Source of the DNA: Monosiga brevicollis MX1
Lineage: Eukaryota > Opisthokonta > Choanoflagellata > Craspedida > Salpingoecidae
NCBI RefSeq assembly: GCF_000002865.3
Contig: NW_001865045.1
Location: 189,573-253,572, forward strand
DNA length: 64,000 nucleotides
Direction: 5' to 3'
Of the stretch, positions 44,701 through 56,436 are shown one piece after another (the stretch's first letter is position 1; every line of letters begins with the position of its first letter). The notes under the pieces were generated by a model, which was not told the DNA's origin, did not search any database, and was given only the letters and a program-made list of their open reading frames with translations. Both the position numbers and the translations under genes were made by a program.

Positions 44701-47700
44701 GTTGATAGCAGCACTGGCAGCATCGCGTACGGCCTCCACACGACCCGTGGCCATGTTCCATCGTCGAAGCTGACCATCACGTGCACCCGTAATGAGTGCA
44801 CCATGAGCAAGCACGCACGCGTAAATAGGGGCTTTGTGGCCCGCCAGCTGCATGGAGCAGGCTGGCAATGCTTGAGGCTTATTCAACCATTGCAGCTGAG
44901 GGCCATCCTCACGTGCTAAAAGCTGTGCTGCTTGCGGCTGTAGGTGGCACGAGTCTGGGGCATTGAACGCAGCACAGAGAAGGGCGCTTGGCTATCAACA
45001 AGCCGGAGAGAAAAGCGGCAGCGTGGGGACACAACGGTGCAAGCCGATACGGCCAAGAATGAAGTGAGCACAGCGCTTTGTCAGAGGAAAGCTTCCACAG
45101 GGCTGTGAAGATGATCAAGCAAACAAACGCAGCCCGTGCATGCAAATCCGCATATATACGTACGTCGAAGCGCAGGAGGGGCAAAGTGTTGAGCAAGAGT
45201 TGCCAAGTTTCTTGAAGAGCAGCACGTTGTTGGTGCTGCAGGCATGCATGGATGTCGTCCAAAAGCTCATGCACCATGCCGTGCACGCACTTGGCGTCGA
45301 GAAACTCAAGCTGACAAAGAAGTGCAGCACAGTCATCATGTCGGCCTGCACGGGTCAGGTGGTACGGAAGTTGTGCGAGCTTTCGCACGTTGACCAGTGC
45401 ATCGTGCTCTGCCTTGCCAGCGGGAAAAAAGAGTGGCTGCTCGCGTAACCCGTCAGCCAGCAGGTCATGAACCCGTGCCAATACAAGCGCATCGATTTGT
45501 GTCACATAGCGCTGCTGTACAGCCTGGCGAATGTAGTCATGAAGAAAGTTGAGGCGCCCTGCAAGAGGGCGCAGGGATGAGGATACGGTGGCACAATTGG
45601 AAGCATTGCACCAAGCCGGTGGGACGATGGGTACAGAGAAAACGGGAGGTTGACAAGGAAAAGAGATTGAAAATTGGCCCACTCACCGCCACGATCGATG
45701 AGCAGGTGACGATTGACTTGCAGGGCCGCTGTGATCAGGAGCGGTGCTGGCTTGTGCGGAGAGCTGCGATGCCAAGCTTGCAGCAGATGATACACTTCAA
45801 TTTCCGGCACACCTTCCCGACTGACAAAAATGGCGCGCATGAGGGTTGGCACCAGCTCACGGTGCTCAGCAAAGGAATCATCGATTCGAGCCAACACCAT
45901 ATCCAGCAGCTCCGGCACAGCTGGCGCTGAAAGCAGTTGATCCAGCTTGTCATCAAGGCGGTAAAAATGACCAAAGGCAATCAGCTCTTCCAAAAGCAGT
46001 AGAAGATGAAGGGGATTACCACAAGCGGGGCTGGCCACAAGGCGCGCCAGTTGGTGTGGCGAGAGCTTTTTGCCGACGCGACCCAAAATTGTCTCTGCGA
46101 TCGCAGTCTTATTCGGCGCATCGAGTGGTTGGGTTTGAAGGGCCACGTAGTGTCGATGTTTGAGCTCGTCTTCGCAAGGGCCCGGCAGTGTGGACACGAT
46201 GAGTTGCATGTTTGGGGGAAGGTCCACAGGCAGCCACGCAAGGCTGTGCACTGTGGCGCCTCCCAGCCAGGGCAACTCGTCATTATCCAACTGGTTGAGG
46301 GCATCAATGACCACAAGTAGGCGGCCTTGGCCTTGGTCCTGGCAAGACTTGGCGGCCGAGCGCAAGAGTTCAGGCAACTGTTCAACCAGCGCTTCGGTGC
46401 TGGCACTGACGAGAAGCTGCGCGCGTTCAGGAGATGCGCATGCAGTGCACAGCCGCATCAACAGGTTGTGCAGGGCGGTGCTCTTGCCATCACAGCCACA
46501 AAAGTGGACAAAGACGCGGTCGCGGGGGTGGCGGGTTTCATGTGCCACGAGCCAGTTGGCTAGGAGTGCTGATTTACCACTGCCCGAGGGTCCGAGGACT
46601 GCCACGGGATTCTTGGCTGCTTTCACGAGATCTTGAAGATTCTGCCGCAAGGTATCGGCACCCAGAAAGAGAGAGCGTCGGGTGTTGGCAAAGTTAATGT
46701 GACTATTGGCTTCGTAGGCATCTACTGCGTGCGCGTCCGCGGCGGGGACGGGTAGGACGTCCGTGAGGAGGGCCTCAAGGAGGTGATACATCTGCTCGGC
46801 GGCTGCTTCGGGGACTGTATAGCTTTGCGTGTGGATCTGCAAGCTTGGTTGGGCGAGAGCGAGGTGCTTGACGTCCGTCTCAAGCTGTTCTCTAAGACGA
46901 GCGGACTCGGGATCTGGGTTGACATAAGCATGTGCATCGTCGTGGCCAACCCGTTCGGTGGCGAGCCGGGCATCATAGGCTGGGTCGCGGAAGAAGAACA
47001 TGGCGGGACGACGGTCTGGGGCATTGAGGCAGCCATGACGAAACTCCAACTCGGTGATGGAGCGGGACGCCCATTGCATGACAAAAGGGTAATTGATGGC
47101 TGCGAGTTTGAGATTGCCATCAAGCCACTCCGTGGCGGGGTTGCCTTCGATGCGATGAGAGCCGTAGCGTCGACCATAGAGACCGACAAAGACATCGGCA
47201 CGATCAATTTCGCGGAGACAAATGTCGAGGGTGCGCTGCTGGCTTGCGTCCTCAGCCGTAATGCCCCAACGCAAGTCGGTGCAGGCCAGAGCCACGCCCG
47301 CAGCCTGGCATTGATGCTGAAGGAGTGGGAGGTAGCGCTCAACAAAGGCGCGGCGCTCGGTTTCCAGGCCGGCAAAGGGCGAAGAAAGAAAGACGTTGAG
47401 CGTGCGTTCACGCCGCAGCTTGCCAGCTAGGTGGCTGCGCATGGCTTTGGATCCAAGCTGGGTCATGACATGATCACCAGGTGAGCTCGTGGGAGCCGTG
47501 GCATGGGGCGTGTTCTGGGACTGGGACTGAGCAAGGGGGCCCGCCTGGTTGATGGGCGCAAAGTGGCTGACTGAAGTCTGCGCGGGGTCGGAGCTGGACC
47601 GAAGAACCTGCTCCGTGGCTCGGGTGGTAGCGGCTTCATATTCAGTTTGGACGCTTTGTGGGATCATGAGTCCAATGGTGGCATACAAGGGCAAGCGCTC

Positions 47701-47973
47701 GGGCCTATTCAAAACCTGAGCCAGCTCTCCTACAAACTGAGACACGTTGCGGCTTTGTACAAACACCTGAATGCACCGACTGATCACGAACACGCCGACA
47801 GGTGATGTGCACAAATGCGGGTAGTGAGGGAGAGCGGTGAGCCGAGCGCGGTGTGCACAGTTGCTGGGTGACACGCAAGACGGGGTGCCGCACTTAATTT
47901 CAGCTGCCTCCAACGGCGCAAGCAGCGTGCTCGTCTGTGCACGGAACAGCGCAAACTTGTCTCCCTGCTCCAT
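41757..47973 (-). CDS. STAND NTPase: DUF4062-like, NACHT and WD40 repeats (TEP1/NWD/NPHP3-like)
   Basis: The start is ATG 47973 (MEQGDKFALFRAQTSTLL); the first intron ends at gcattcag near 47765. A DUF4062-like domain follows (about 47400-46970): NVFLSSPFAGLETERRAF, CTDLRWGITAEDASQQRT and CLREIDRADVFVGLYGRRYG, as in TEP1, NPHP3 and NWD1. The NACHT ATPase has Walker A LGPSGSGKSALL (about 46600-46567) and Walker B LLVVIDALNQLD (about 46322-46290), then VDLPPNMQLIVSTLPG and a winged-helix-like region (GNPLHLLLLLEELIAF). After an intron, RLNFLHDYIRQAVQQRYV leads to helical linker repeats and QLQWLNKPQ. From about 44860 down come about a dozen WD40-type blades, for example LAGHKAPIYACVLAHGALIT and LQHTDRVYAAVFCGDGRHLA with TIWHF. 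The final exon adds EVAELVDAADLGKPILACAE and ends at 41757. STAND proteins act as nucleotide-gated switches that oligomerise on ligand; the ligand here is unknown. It is head to head with its paralogue at 48517. Confidence 0.85.
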
Positions 47974-48516
47974 GCCGTCGTTGTACAGCGCTGTCACTTG
48001 TTGTGGTCGCCCAGGCAGCCACCACCACCACCATCAGTACCATCAGCATCAGCACCAATGTGAACCGGCACCATCAGCACCATCAGCACCAGCACCAGCA
48101 CCTTCAGCACCAGCATCTTCAGTAGCAAATGAGGCAACCATGTTTTTGTCAGCTTTTTAACAACAACAACAACAACGATGACCGCTCGATGTCAGATAAA
48201 GCTGGATCTTGACAGCATGTGTGTGCGTGTGTGTGTGCGTGTGTGTGTGTGTGTGTGTGTTTGATCGCGAATTTCTGATCAGTGGGTTTGTTGAAAGTGG
48301 CCGAGAGGGGGGCGGGAGGGGGGCAGGAGGAGGGGATCTTGGGCAGAGGGGGGATCGGGGGCAAGTGGCATGATCGGATCGGATCTGTTCCCAAGGCTAT
48401 TTGGCAAAGGTGGATTGGGTTCCTATAGGTGTATCTTATCACCGTGCGTGTTGCTCGCTCTTTGGCAGGCATTACCCCGCCCCACCCTCCAGCAACAACA
48501 ACAACAAAAAAAGGAC
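47974..48516. promoter_or_regulatory. 543-bp shared divergent promoter of the two STAND genes
   Basis: Start codons at 47973 (minus) and 48517 (plus) flank this region. It holds a CACCAT/CAGCAC repeat (about 48020-48120), ACAACA units on both sides (48160-48176 and 48491-48506), a (TG)n tract (about 48217-48262) and G-rich runs (48303-48360). No third gene fits here. Confidence 0.6.
48217..48262 (+). repeat. (TG)n tract in the STAND gene-pair promoter
   Basis: An alternating TG/CG tract near the midpoint between the two divergent start codons. Alternating purine-pyrimidine sequence of this kind can adopt Z-DNA. Confidence 0.85.
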
Positions 48517-51500
48517 ATGAGTGGGGCAACTAGCGCTGAGGCGCTGGGAGCCAACGGGCTAGAGGCTGCGCCTTACAGCGGCTGGCTCATGGTGAAGTTC
48601 AAGGGCCGCTTTTCTAAAAAACAAAAGTTTTTTCTCAAGTCATCGGCCCGAAGCATCGAGGCCTTTGTGCGCGATAGTGCTCAAGGCGGCGAGCTGGTTC
48701 TTGTTAGCGCGCTGGTGGCCCCGACAGCTGGCTTTCGGGCGCAACGCAAGGGGCGCAGCGCCGACGGGCCGTCGCGGCTCGTGGTCCGGGGCCGGAATGC
48801 TCAATGGCGCATTACAGGCGATCATGCTGAGCTTGATGCCCTTCATGCCAGCCTTCGCGCTACCGATGCCCCGCTGGAGGCCGAGATGAATGCCACAGAT
48901 GGAGATTCCCCGATCGCTATTGCCGGTTTGTCACAACCCATACCGATTATGTGATTATGTGTCTGCATCTTGGCTTGGTTGGCTTTTGATGCACGCCTTG
49001 TGCCTGCGCTTGCAAACGAATCGGCTCGACCCTTGCTCTTGCCCTCACCGCTACGTTTTGTTGGCAACCCCGCCTTGGTCTCTTGGTCTCGGCATGAACG
49101 CTACACGTGCAGGAGAGGTGAACACGTCGCCACAAGAAGCTTTGATAGTGCCGCTTCCTTCCGCCGGCCCTGGTACAGGTACTGAAGCCGAAGAAGTGAC
49201 GCCAGAGCAAATTACTACTTTGCTGCATGGTGGCCTTGATCATGGCCTGCGTGCACCACAAACCGCACTCGCCCTATTCATCTCCTCCACCTTCACTGGT
49301 GCGTTGCCGCCTTGCGCAGCGGCCGTGCAACAGTGGTGATCCTGTGCTAGGTTAAGCCAGCTTTATGTGTGTCAGTTGCTTTTGTTGATTCATTTTTGAT
49401 GGACGCCCGGTGGATAGATACCGAGCATGAGCGGAATGGCATGATCGGCCAGCTCCCGGCGCTCAAGGCGCTAGCCCGCAGTCTGAGCCTGGACCTTGAA
49501 TTCTCCGAGATGCGATGGGGCGTTACCCCCATCCTTTCTGCCCATCACCAGACTACCGCACTCTGTCTTCAGGAGCTGCGTCGCTGTCAAGCTAAATCTC
49601 CCTCACTCAATTTTGTGGTGCGTATGAGTGTGCGGGCGTGTGTTCAGGAGCGCACACGGGGTCTGCTCAAATAGGGTCACGCATTCACGCCTCACACTCA
49701 ACTCACACTGCTGTGTAGAGCTTGTTGGGAGATAAGTACGGCTTTCGCCCCTTTCCCAATCTCATTGCTGCCTCCGACTTTGAGCGGCTGGTTCCTCTTG
49801 TGCGCTCGAGTACAACCCAGGAATTGCTGCGCGCATGGTTTCGAGAAGATGCCAACGCAGTCCCTGCCATGATGGTGCTATTGCCCATTCATGAGCGCCT
49901 GCCTGAGTATCTTGGCAGTCAAGACGCCGCAGCCCGACGCGCTGCGTCCAACGCCTGGTGGGCTCAGTTTGAAGAGATGCAGGGTGCACTGCGTCAGGCT
50001 GCCCTTGATCTTCAAACTCAGGATGAAACTTTCAACGCCCGCCCCTTTCTCATCTCCGGTATTCATGTCGCCCGCGCGGGGCGTGTTTTTGGGTTGCTTA
50101 TTCAGTCAAGCTTTATGCTGTTGCCTGTGCATTCCTGGCTTGACTCACCCTGGTTATCCGGGTACCATCCTCCGTGTGTTTACCTCCCCCCTCGCAGTCA
50201 CGGAAGATGAGGTGCAGACGCAGCTTGAGGAAACAGCCGATGCTGGGCAATGCAGCGTCTGGTATCGCCGTTGCTTCTCTGATCTGGCGCAGGTGCCTCC
50301 TTCAGATCGCTGCCTCAAGCGCTATGTTGACATGACTGCCGATGGTCGCGACCACGATGCCCAGACCTTGTTGGCTGGGTTGCACCAGCGCATGATGGCA
50401 GCGCTGCCCCATATTCATACTTATCCGCTCACTTACCACCCGGATGAAGGTGTGCATCCTGCTCAGCCAGCCCACCAGCAATACCTGGAGCAGCTCTGCA
50501 CCGACTTTGAACAGCTTGTCACCGGTGCTCTGCACCAACTCAACAAGTCCATTGCCCCACACCAGCGAGACCCTCTCTTGTTAGAAGTGGCAGCCCATTT
50601 GCAATTTGCCGCACGTCGTGGCGTCAACCTGGTGGGCCGTGACACTGAACTTCAGAGTATCAAGGCCTTCCTGACTGCGCCCAGTCACGGACCCCTCGTG
50701 GTGGTCGGTGACTCTGGTTCGGGGAAAACTTCAGTCATGGCCAATGCTGTAGCCTCGGCAGCCGTGGAGCGGGAGAGCGGTACAATGGTCATTGCTCGGT
50801 TCGTGGGCGTAACACCTGCGTCGCGCACCGCACAGAGCCTCATGCACTCGATCTGCGAACAAATTATGAGGACGGGCCGATGGGCACCCAAGGGTGAAGG
50901 CAACGCCCCCGGTGAGCTGCCAACCCGATACTCTGACCTGGTGCCGCTCTTTTCAGAGGCCTTGGAAAGTTCCTCAGCCGAAACCCCTCTCATTGTGGCT
51001 ATTGATTCTCTCGACCAGCTCTCAGAGAGCTCAAACGGTCGCAGCCTGGCCTGGCTACCCATTGTCTTGCCTCCCCACACCCACTTGATTGTGTCTACGC
51101 TCCCACAGGCGCAGTACAAGTGTCTCCCCAGCCTGGAAAGTGCAGCAGCACGGGCACGTGCCTCCAACACAGAATTTGAGCTGCAGAAGCTCACCGTCCT
51201 ACCACTCAACGCCACGCAATGTCTGGAGGCCTGCATCATCTGGCTTCGCATGGAGCAACGATGCATCTCCGAGGCTCAGCGAGCTCGCTTGCAAGCTGCT
51301 TTTGAACAACTCTCTACGCCCTTGTATATGCGGGTGGCATTGCAGCTGGCACGCCATTGGTTCAGTTACACCGAGGTGGCCGCCTTGCCCGCGACAGCAC
51401 GCGATGCCATCAACGTACTCTTTGAGGAGTTTGAAAAGGAGCAGGGTGAAATTGTTGTTCGGCGGTTGGTGGGTTACTTTACTGCCACTGTGGGTGGTGT

Positions 51501-54500
51501 GAGCAGTGGTGAAATGCTGGATGTCTTGAGTTGCGATGATGAAGTGCTCAACCATGTCTTTGAGTGGTGGCTCCCACCCCGCCGCCTGTTTCCTCCATTG
51601 ATTTGGACTCGCTTCCGCACACTTTTTGCTCCGTTTTTGGTACGTGCTTGCGCCCACCTCATACATCAGTCCTAATACACCGAGACCTTTCTTGCAATCC
51701 CCTTTTCATGCCATCCGGGACTATCTTCCTAAGCTGTTGCCGTTTTTTTTTCTTTTCCTTTACTTCTCGCCCCCTTGCTACCCTGGACAATACGCAGACC
51801 AGCAGCACGGTTGATGGTGCGGAAATGATCTCGTGGCATCATCGCCAATTTTGGGAGGCAGCCGAGGCACGATACCTTGCCACAGCTGAAGATCGCCGAC
51901 TGTGCCATGCTGCGTGGGCCGACTACTTTTGTGGTCACTGGCATGGTCGTCCCAAGCCTTTTCATTATACCCAAGCACAGCTCAGTCGTTTTGAAGAGAC
52001 CATCGTGGAGACCGAGGGCTCGGATCGGTTCGATGCGTATAAGCAAGGCGTAGCTGCCGAACAGTTTCGTGATGTCCTTGATCAACCCATCTTCTGGCCT
52101 CAAAATGGCACACCTAATCGTCGTCGAGCTACTCAACAGGCCCATCATCTGCTGGCCGCTGGTCGATTCGAGGAAGTTGCTCGTGACATTCTGCTCAATT
52201 TTGAAGCCCTACAGGCCAAAGTCCAGGCTCAGTCCGTCTGGGACGTCTTGCGCGAGGCTGAACTGGTACTGGCCGAGTCACTTGACGCTGGACTGAAACG
52301 CAGCGTGCAGCTCTTGCTCGAGTTCTTGACGCTCAAGTCCGTGGACCTCAATTCGTCGCCACGCACATTGCCCGGGTTGCTTCACAATCACATTGGTTTG
52401 AAGCAGTTGCAAGAGCGCGGCGAAACGGTCATGGAGATGGCTCGCTTGCTGCAAGCGGCTGCCACCTATGCTCGCGAGCATCAGCTGCTACTGCCCAATT
52501 ATGCGGCGGGAACACTTGTGGGCGGACCGCTGCATCAGGTCTTCCCACTTCCCTTCTCCAAACGCCAGTCCGTCCCTGTTACTTCAATCCGCCTATCCAG
52601 CTCGCGCGACACACTGTACGCAAGTTACAACAACAAGTTTTCCACCTTCGATCTAGCTTCTGGAGCACTTGTGGGCGAACTTGAGCTCTTCCGGCATGCT
52701 CGATGCCAATTGTGCGAGCCACAGCAGCGAGTCATCATGTCACACCACAACATTCATGTTGAGGGGCAGGGTTACCAGCGACTTGAATCTGGGCGCATCG
52801 TTTGCCTCGAGCTAGCCACTGGGCGCGAGTGCTGGGCCCGTGAGTTGGCACAGTTTCACGAACTCGTTGGTGTCAACGAGCAGGCTGGGCAAGTCATCTT
52901 TCAGGACGGCCAGCGCATCGTGTTTGTGCAGATTGAAGATGCCCAGGAAATAGTCTCCCAAGATCTGGATGAGGAGCAAAAGCTGACTGCTGTGGCTTGC
53001 AACGATGACGGCACGTTCTTGAGCATGGCTCTTGAAACTCCGGTGGCTGATGGCGATGACGCCCTTCCCTCGACCGCCGTGTCGGTACTGCAGCTGCAGC
53101 AGCACAGCGTAATTCTTAACCTCGTACTGACAGACTCAGTCAAGTCATTGGCCTTTGCAGACCAGGATCGAATTTTGTGCATAGCTACCTCTGCCGGCTG
53201 GCGTGCGGTGGAGGTAGCGAGCGGAGCTACTGTGTCGTCATCTTCGACGGGCGCGCTCAAGGCGCTTGTGGGCTCGCAGTCTCATTTGTGTGGTCTGCTA
53301 CGCAATAACAAGGCCTGCTTAGCCGACGTTCGCACTGGTCAGGAAGTGCGTCAATTTCAGTGCGGTATGATGCCAGTGACAGCCATGAACCTTTTGAGTG
53401 ACCCTTTCCTTTGTACGACCGCGGGGTATGATGGCCAGGTGCGCTTTTGGCTGAATCGCGACGAGCTTGCGCTTGATCCTACACTACACCACAACGAGAT
53501 GCCACGCAAACTGTTCCACACGCAACACCATCTCATTTCATGGGCCAGTGAGCCATGCATCAAAGCGTGGTCCCGCCCTGGGCTGGCACACTATACTGAT
53601 CTCAAGCTCGCAGAAGCCCCCGCCGATGCATGCGCATTGCCCAACGATCAAGTCTTGGTTGCGATTCGGGACAATTTGTTAATTTGGGATTTGCCAACTA
53701 AGAACTGTGTCTACCAGCGCGCGATGCCCCGCCAAGTGGCGTCACTGTCCGCGCAGATCAGGCCAGCTGAAGCTGCCGGGGCCGAGGGTCCCGAAGGACA
53801 AGTTATTGTCATTGTGTCTTTTCGCCAGGGCGAAGGCGGAGCGCAAGTCTGGGACCTAGCTGCCGAAATGGCTGTGCAAGAGCATTTGCAAAAGGTAAAC
53901 CCCTTACAGCTGAAGCAAGCCAACGCCGACGAAGTGGCTGCACTGCCATTGCCCGAAACAGAAAACGGACGGCCTGCTTTGGCGCCTGCCTTGGTGGAGC
54001 GAGCGACACAAGATCCATGGTTGCGACATGCGTGCTTTGCCAAGGATCGTTTGAACATCAGTCAGTGGTGCACGGCACACTTTCCGCATCTTCTGGCCGA
54101 CCTTGACACAAGCCGAGCGGAGGTAGCCGTCAACAATCGGCATGCTGTCATGGCCGACAGAAGCGGCCACATCGTGGTACATGGCTGGGACCTCGAGGCT
54201 CCTGTGACTGGAACCCACCCCTTCACAAATGCCCATGAAACTTACAATTCACTTCGGGTGCAGGTGAACGATCGCGTCGTTGTGCTGACGTACATCAATG
54301 CAGTGCTGATCTACGACCTGTATTCGTTAGCCCTCTTGCGGGAGACAAAAACCGAAGGCCCCTACATCGTGGGCGTCGACGCCTGTGGTCCCGATCTATT
54401 TGTCTTGCAATTCCTGGGAGGTATCGTCTCTGTGATGAATGAGGAGGGCGAAATCCTCCTGACCGAGGCATCTCCATCGGGCCTTCCCTTTGATTTTCAG

Positions 54501-54770
54501 ATAGCCGGACCCTTCCTGGTGGGCCGCCAGCTTCGTCGGGCGGCAGTTTTTGAGCGCTCATCGACAGGACAATTTCGCGAGGTGGCTGATTTCTTGGCAG
54601 GGGGCTGGTTGCCTGTCTTTGAGGCCATGTGGGTGGAGGCGGAGGCTGAGAAGAACGACGAGCAAGTCGCTAAATTGGAGGTGTTCACAATTACGGTGGA
54701 GGGTCAAGTTATCCCGCTGACGCTATTGGCGCCCGCCAATGAGAATGCGACCGCTGTTTCGATGGCTTGA
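48517..54770 (+). CDS. STAND NTPase: PH, DUF4062-like, NACHT and C-terminal beta-propeller (NWD1/2-like)
   Basis: The start is ATG 48517. The N-terminus is a PH domain: YSGWLMVKFKGRFSKKQKFF, then RLVVRGRNAQWRITGDHAEL-DALHASLR. After introns in consistent phase come ALALFISSTFT, WIDTEHERNGMIGQLPALK, FSEMRWGVTPILSAHHQTT, CLQELRRCQ and SLLGDKYGFRPFP, which match the NWD1/NWD2 N-terminal module (about 49240-49780). The NACHT ATPase: NLVGRDTELQSIKAFL, Walker A VVGDSGSGKTSVMANA (about 50699-50740), Walker B PLIVAIDSLDQLSE (about 50985-51025) and LPPHTHLIVSTLPQ. A helical arm follows (QFWEAAEARYLATAEDRRL, HAAWADYFCG; RRATQQAHHLLAAGRFEEVA). From about 52550 to 54700 lies a divergent WD/PQQ-like propeller: VTSIRLSSSRDTLYASYNNK, VTAMNLLSDPFLCTTAGYDG-QVRFW, LLIWDLPTKNCVY. 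It ends at 54770. The ATPase and linker closely resemble the minus-strand neighbour, so they are likely ancient paralogues. A PH domain at the N-terminus suggests membrane phosphoinositide sensing, which is inferred. Confidence 0.85.
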
Positions 54771-55182
54771 GGCATTTTTTTGTTTTTGTTTCTTCCTTTG
54801 GCTAATGATTCTTGCCTGTAATCGTGGGTTGTGCCGTTGTGGTAGTCGTGTGCTTTTGTGTCTCCTGTATGTCTGTTTCCCTATGTTGCTCTCTGCCACC
54901 ACCATGCAATTGATTTTCCCACTCTTGTTATTTTGCTGGTTTCGGGCCCGTTACAAGTGGTAGGTTGCAAGTTGCAGGCAGCTCTTTTGCCACGAGCAGT
55001 CACAATCGCATTTGAAGTTGTCGTCGCAGCCGCAGTCCATCCGACATCCTGAATGGACTCTTTTTTTTTTTTTTTTTTTTGGTGTGTTGTGTTGAAAAAG
55101 AAACAGAACAACAAAATCACTGCAATTTATTTCGTCGTTTGTTCAGTTCAACGAGATCAAGACCCGACTCAGACTCGGCACG
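54771..55182. other. Intergenic region between NWD-like and PGGHG-like genes
   Basis: 412 bp containing T-rich stretches and a T20 run (55061-55080). The promoter of the next gene must lie here; no TATA box or canonical poly(A) signal is visible. Confidence 0.5.
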
Positions 55183-56398
55183 ATGGGACGGTGGACGGTG
55201 ATCCTCCTGTTCGCAGCACTGAGTCAGGCACAGGGTGGCGGCGTAAGTGGCACGAGGGCGCGTTTGCATTTGATTTGTGGTGTGTTTGACCCTCATGTGT
55301 GGCGCTTGAACCTTTGGGATGGGAGTGCAGATTCCACTGGCCTGGCAAGCTCGAGTGGCTGGGGCACATGGTCTCTACAGCAGTGACGGTGAGCGGTGAT
55401 GCTAGAATCTCGGGGCACGCAGGATCATGCTAGTCAGGCTGCAATCATCTCACTGCCACTCTTGGGGGCGAAATGGCAACATTTCCTGGAACTTGGTAGT
55501 GGCTGACGTTTCCGACGCGCACGTGGGCAACGGATATGTGGCGTACTTCCCTGGCGCCGGTCAGGAGACAGTGGCTGGCGTCTTCAACGGGCAACAGGAC
55601 CTGTCTATCCGAGCCATGTTGCCCTCTGCATTGACCACCGTCACACTCACGGGCAGCCCAGCAATGGCGCGGCTGGGTGCCTTGTTGGATTTGGAGCGTA
55701 TGTCCTTCTCCACCATGTACACCTTTAGCGACCTGGTCAGTGCAGCGAGTTGGCACGCTCGATGGTGACACGATCGATGATGAGCTCTTTTATGTGCCAA
55801 TTGCATGGTATGGCAAGGCAAGTGTTGCCATTCACATTTTACCATGCTCAATTTTTTAACCGTGACATAGGTTGACGAGGGCAGCGTGGTTCCCGCGGGA
55901 GCCTGTGTTGTGGTAAGCTGACTGAGGGGGTAGAGTCTCAGATCTAGGCTTGATAAGAGAGAGAGAGTGTGTGTGTGTGTGCGCGTGCGTGCGTGCGTGC
56001 AATCCCCGCGTTCTCACACGAGACCCCACGTGCGATGGCTTGCCTGACGCATTAGCGGAGCTTGGCCCACCGAGCCTCGTATCACGTCACTAGCGTCGAT
56101 CTGATGTGCAACAATACCCTGGGCCAGGCCAGCATCTCGGTTCCTTGGAGTACCGCTGCCCAAAATTCATCCGACGTTAATGTGACGGTTGGTCATCTCC
56201 CTGCTTTGCTTCCACGGTCTCCTATGTTAAGACCCTGGAATACATCCAAGGTGCCATTCCATTCACAACATCCTGTGCAAACGCCTCGCCACGCCACAGA
56301 CGTCAACAAATTCTGGTTATGCGTGCGTGCACATGACCACGCTGTTGGTGGAAGAGGTTGGGGTGCCGCATACCGAGGTGGGTTCAGGGTGCGGTTCG

Positions 56399-56436
<38 letters not shown>

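Noticed and set aside
46783-47430. 215-residue plus-strand ORF opposite the NACHT gene
   Set aside because: It lies entirely antisense to the DUF4062-like coding region, whose motifs are on the minus strand.
48020-48120. CACCAT/CAGCAC repeats considered as a CRISPR-like or regulatory array
   Set aside because: Units are 3-9 nt with no spacers; this is a simple triplet-type repeat in a promoter.
52812-54236. Several minus-strand ORFs of about 100 residues opposite the NWD-like gene
   Set aside because: They are antisense shadows of the long propeller exon and show no family match.
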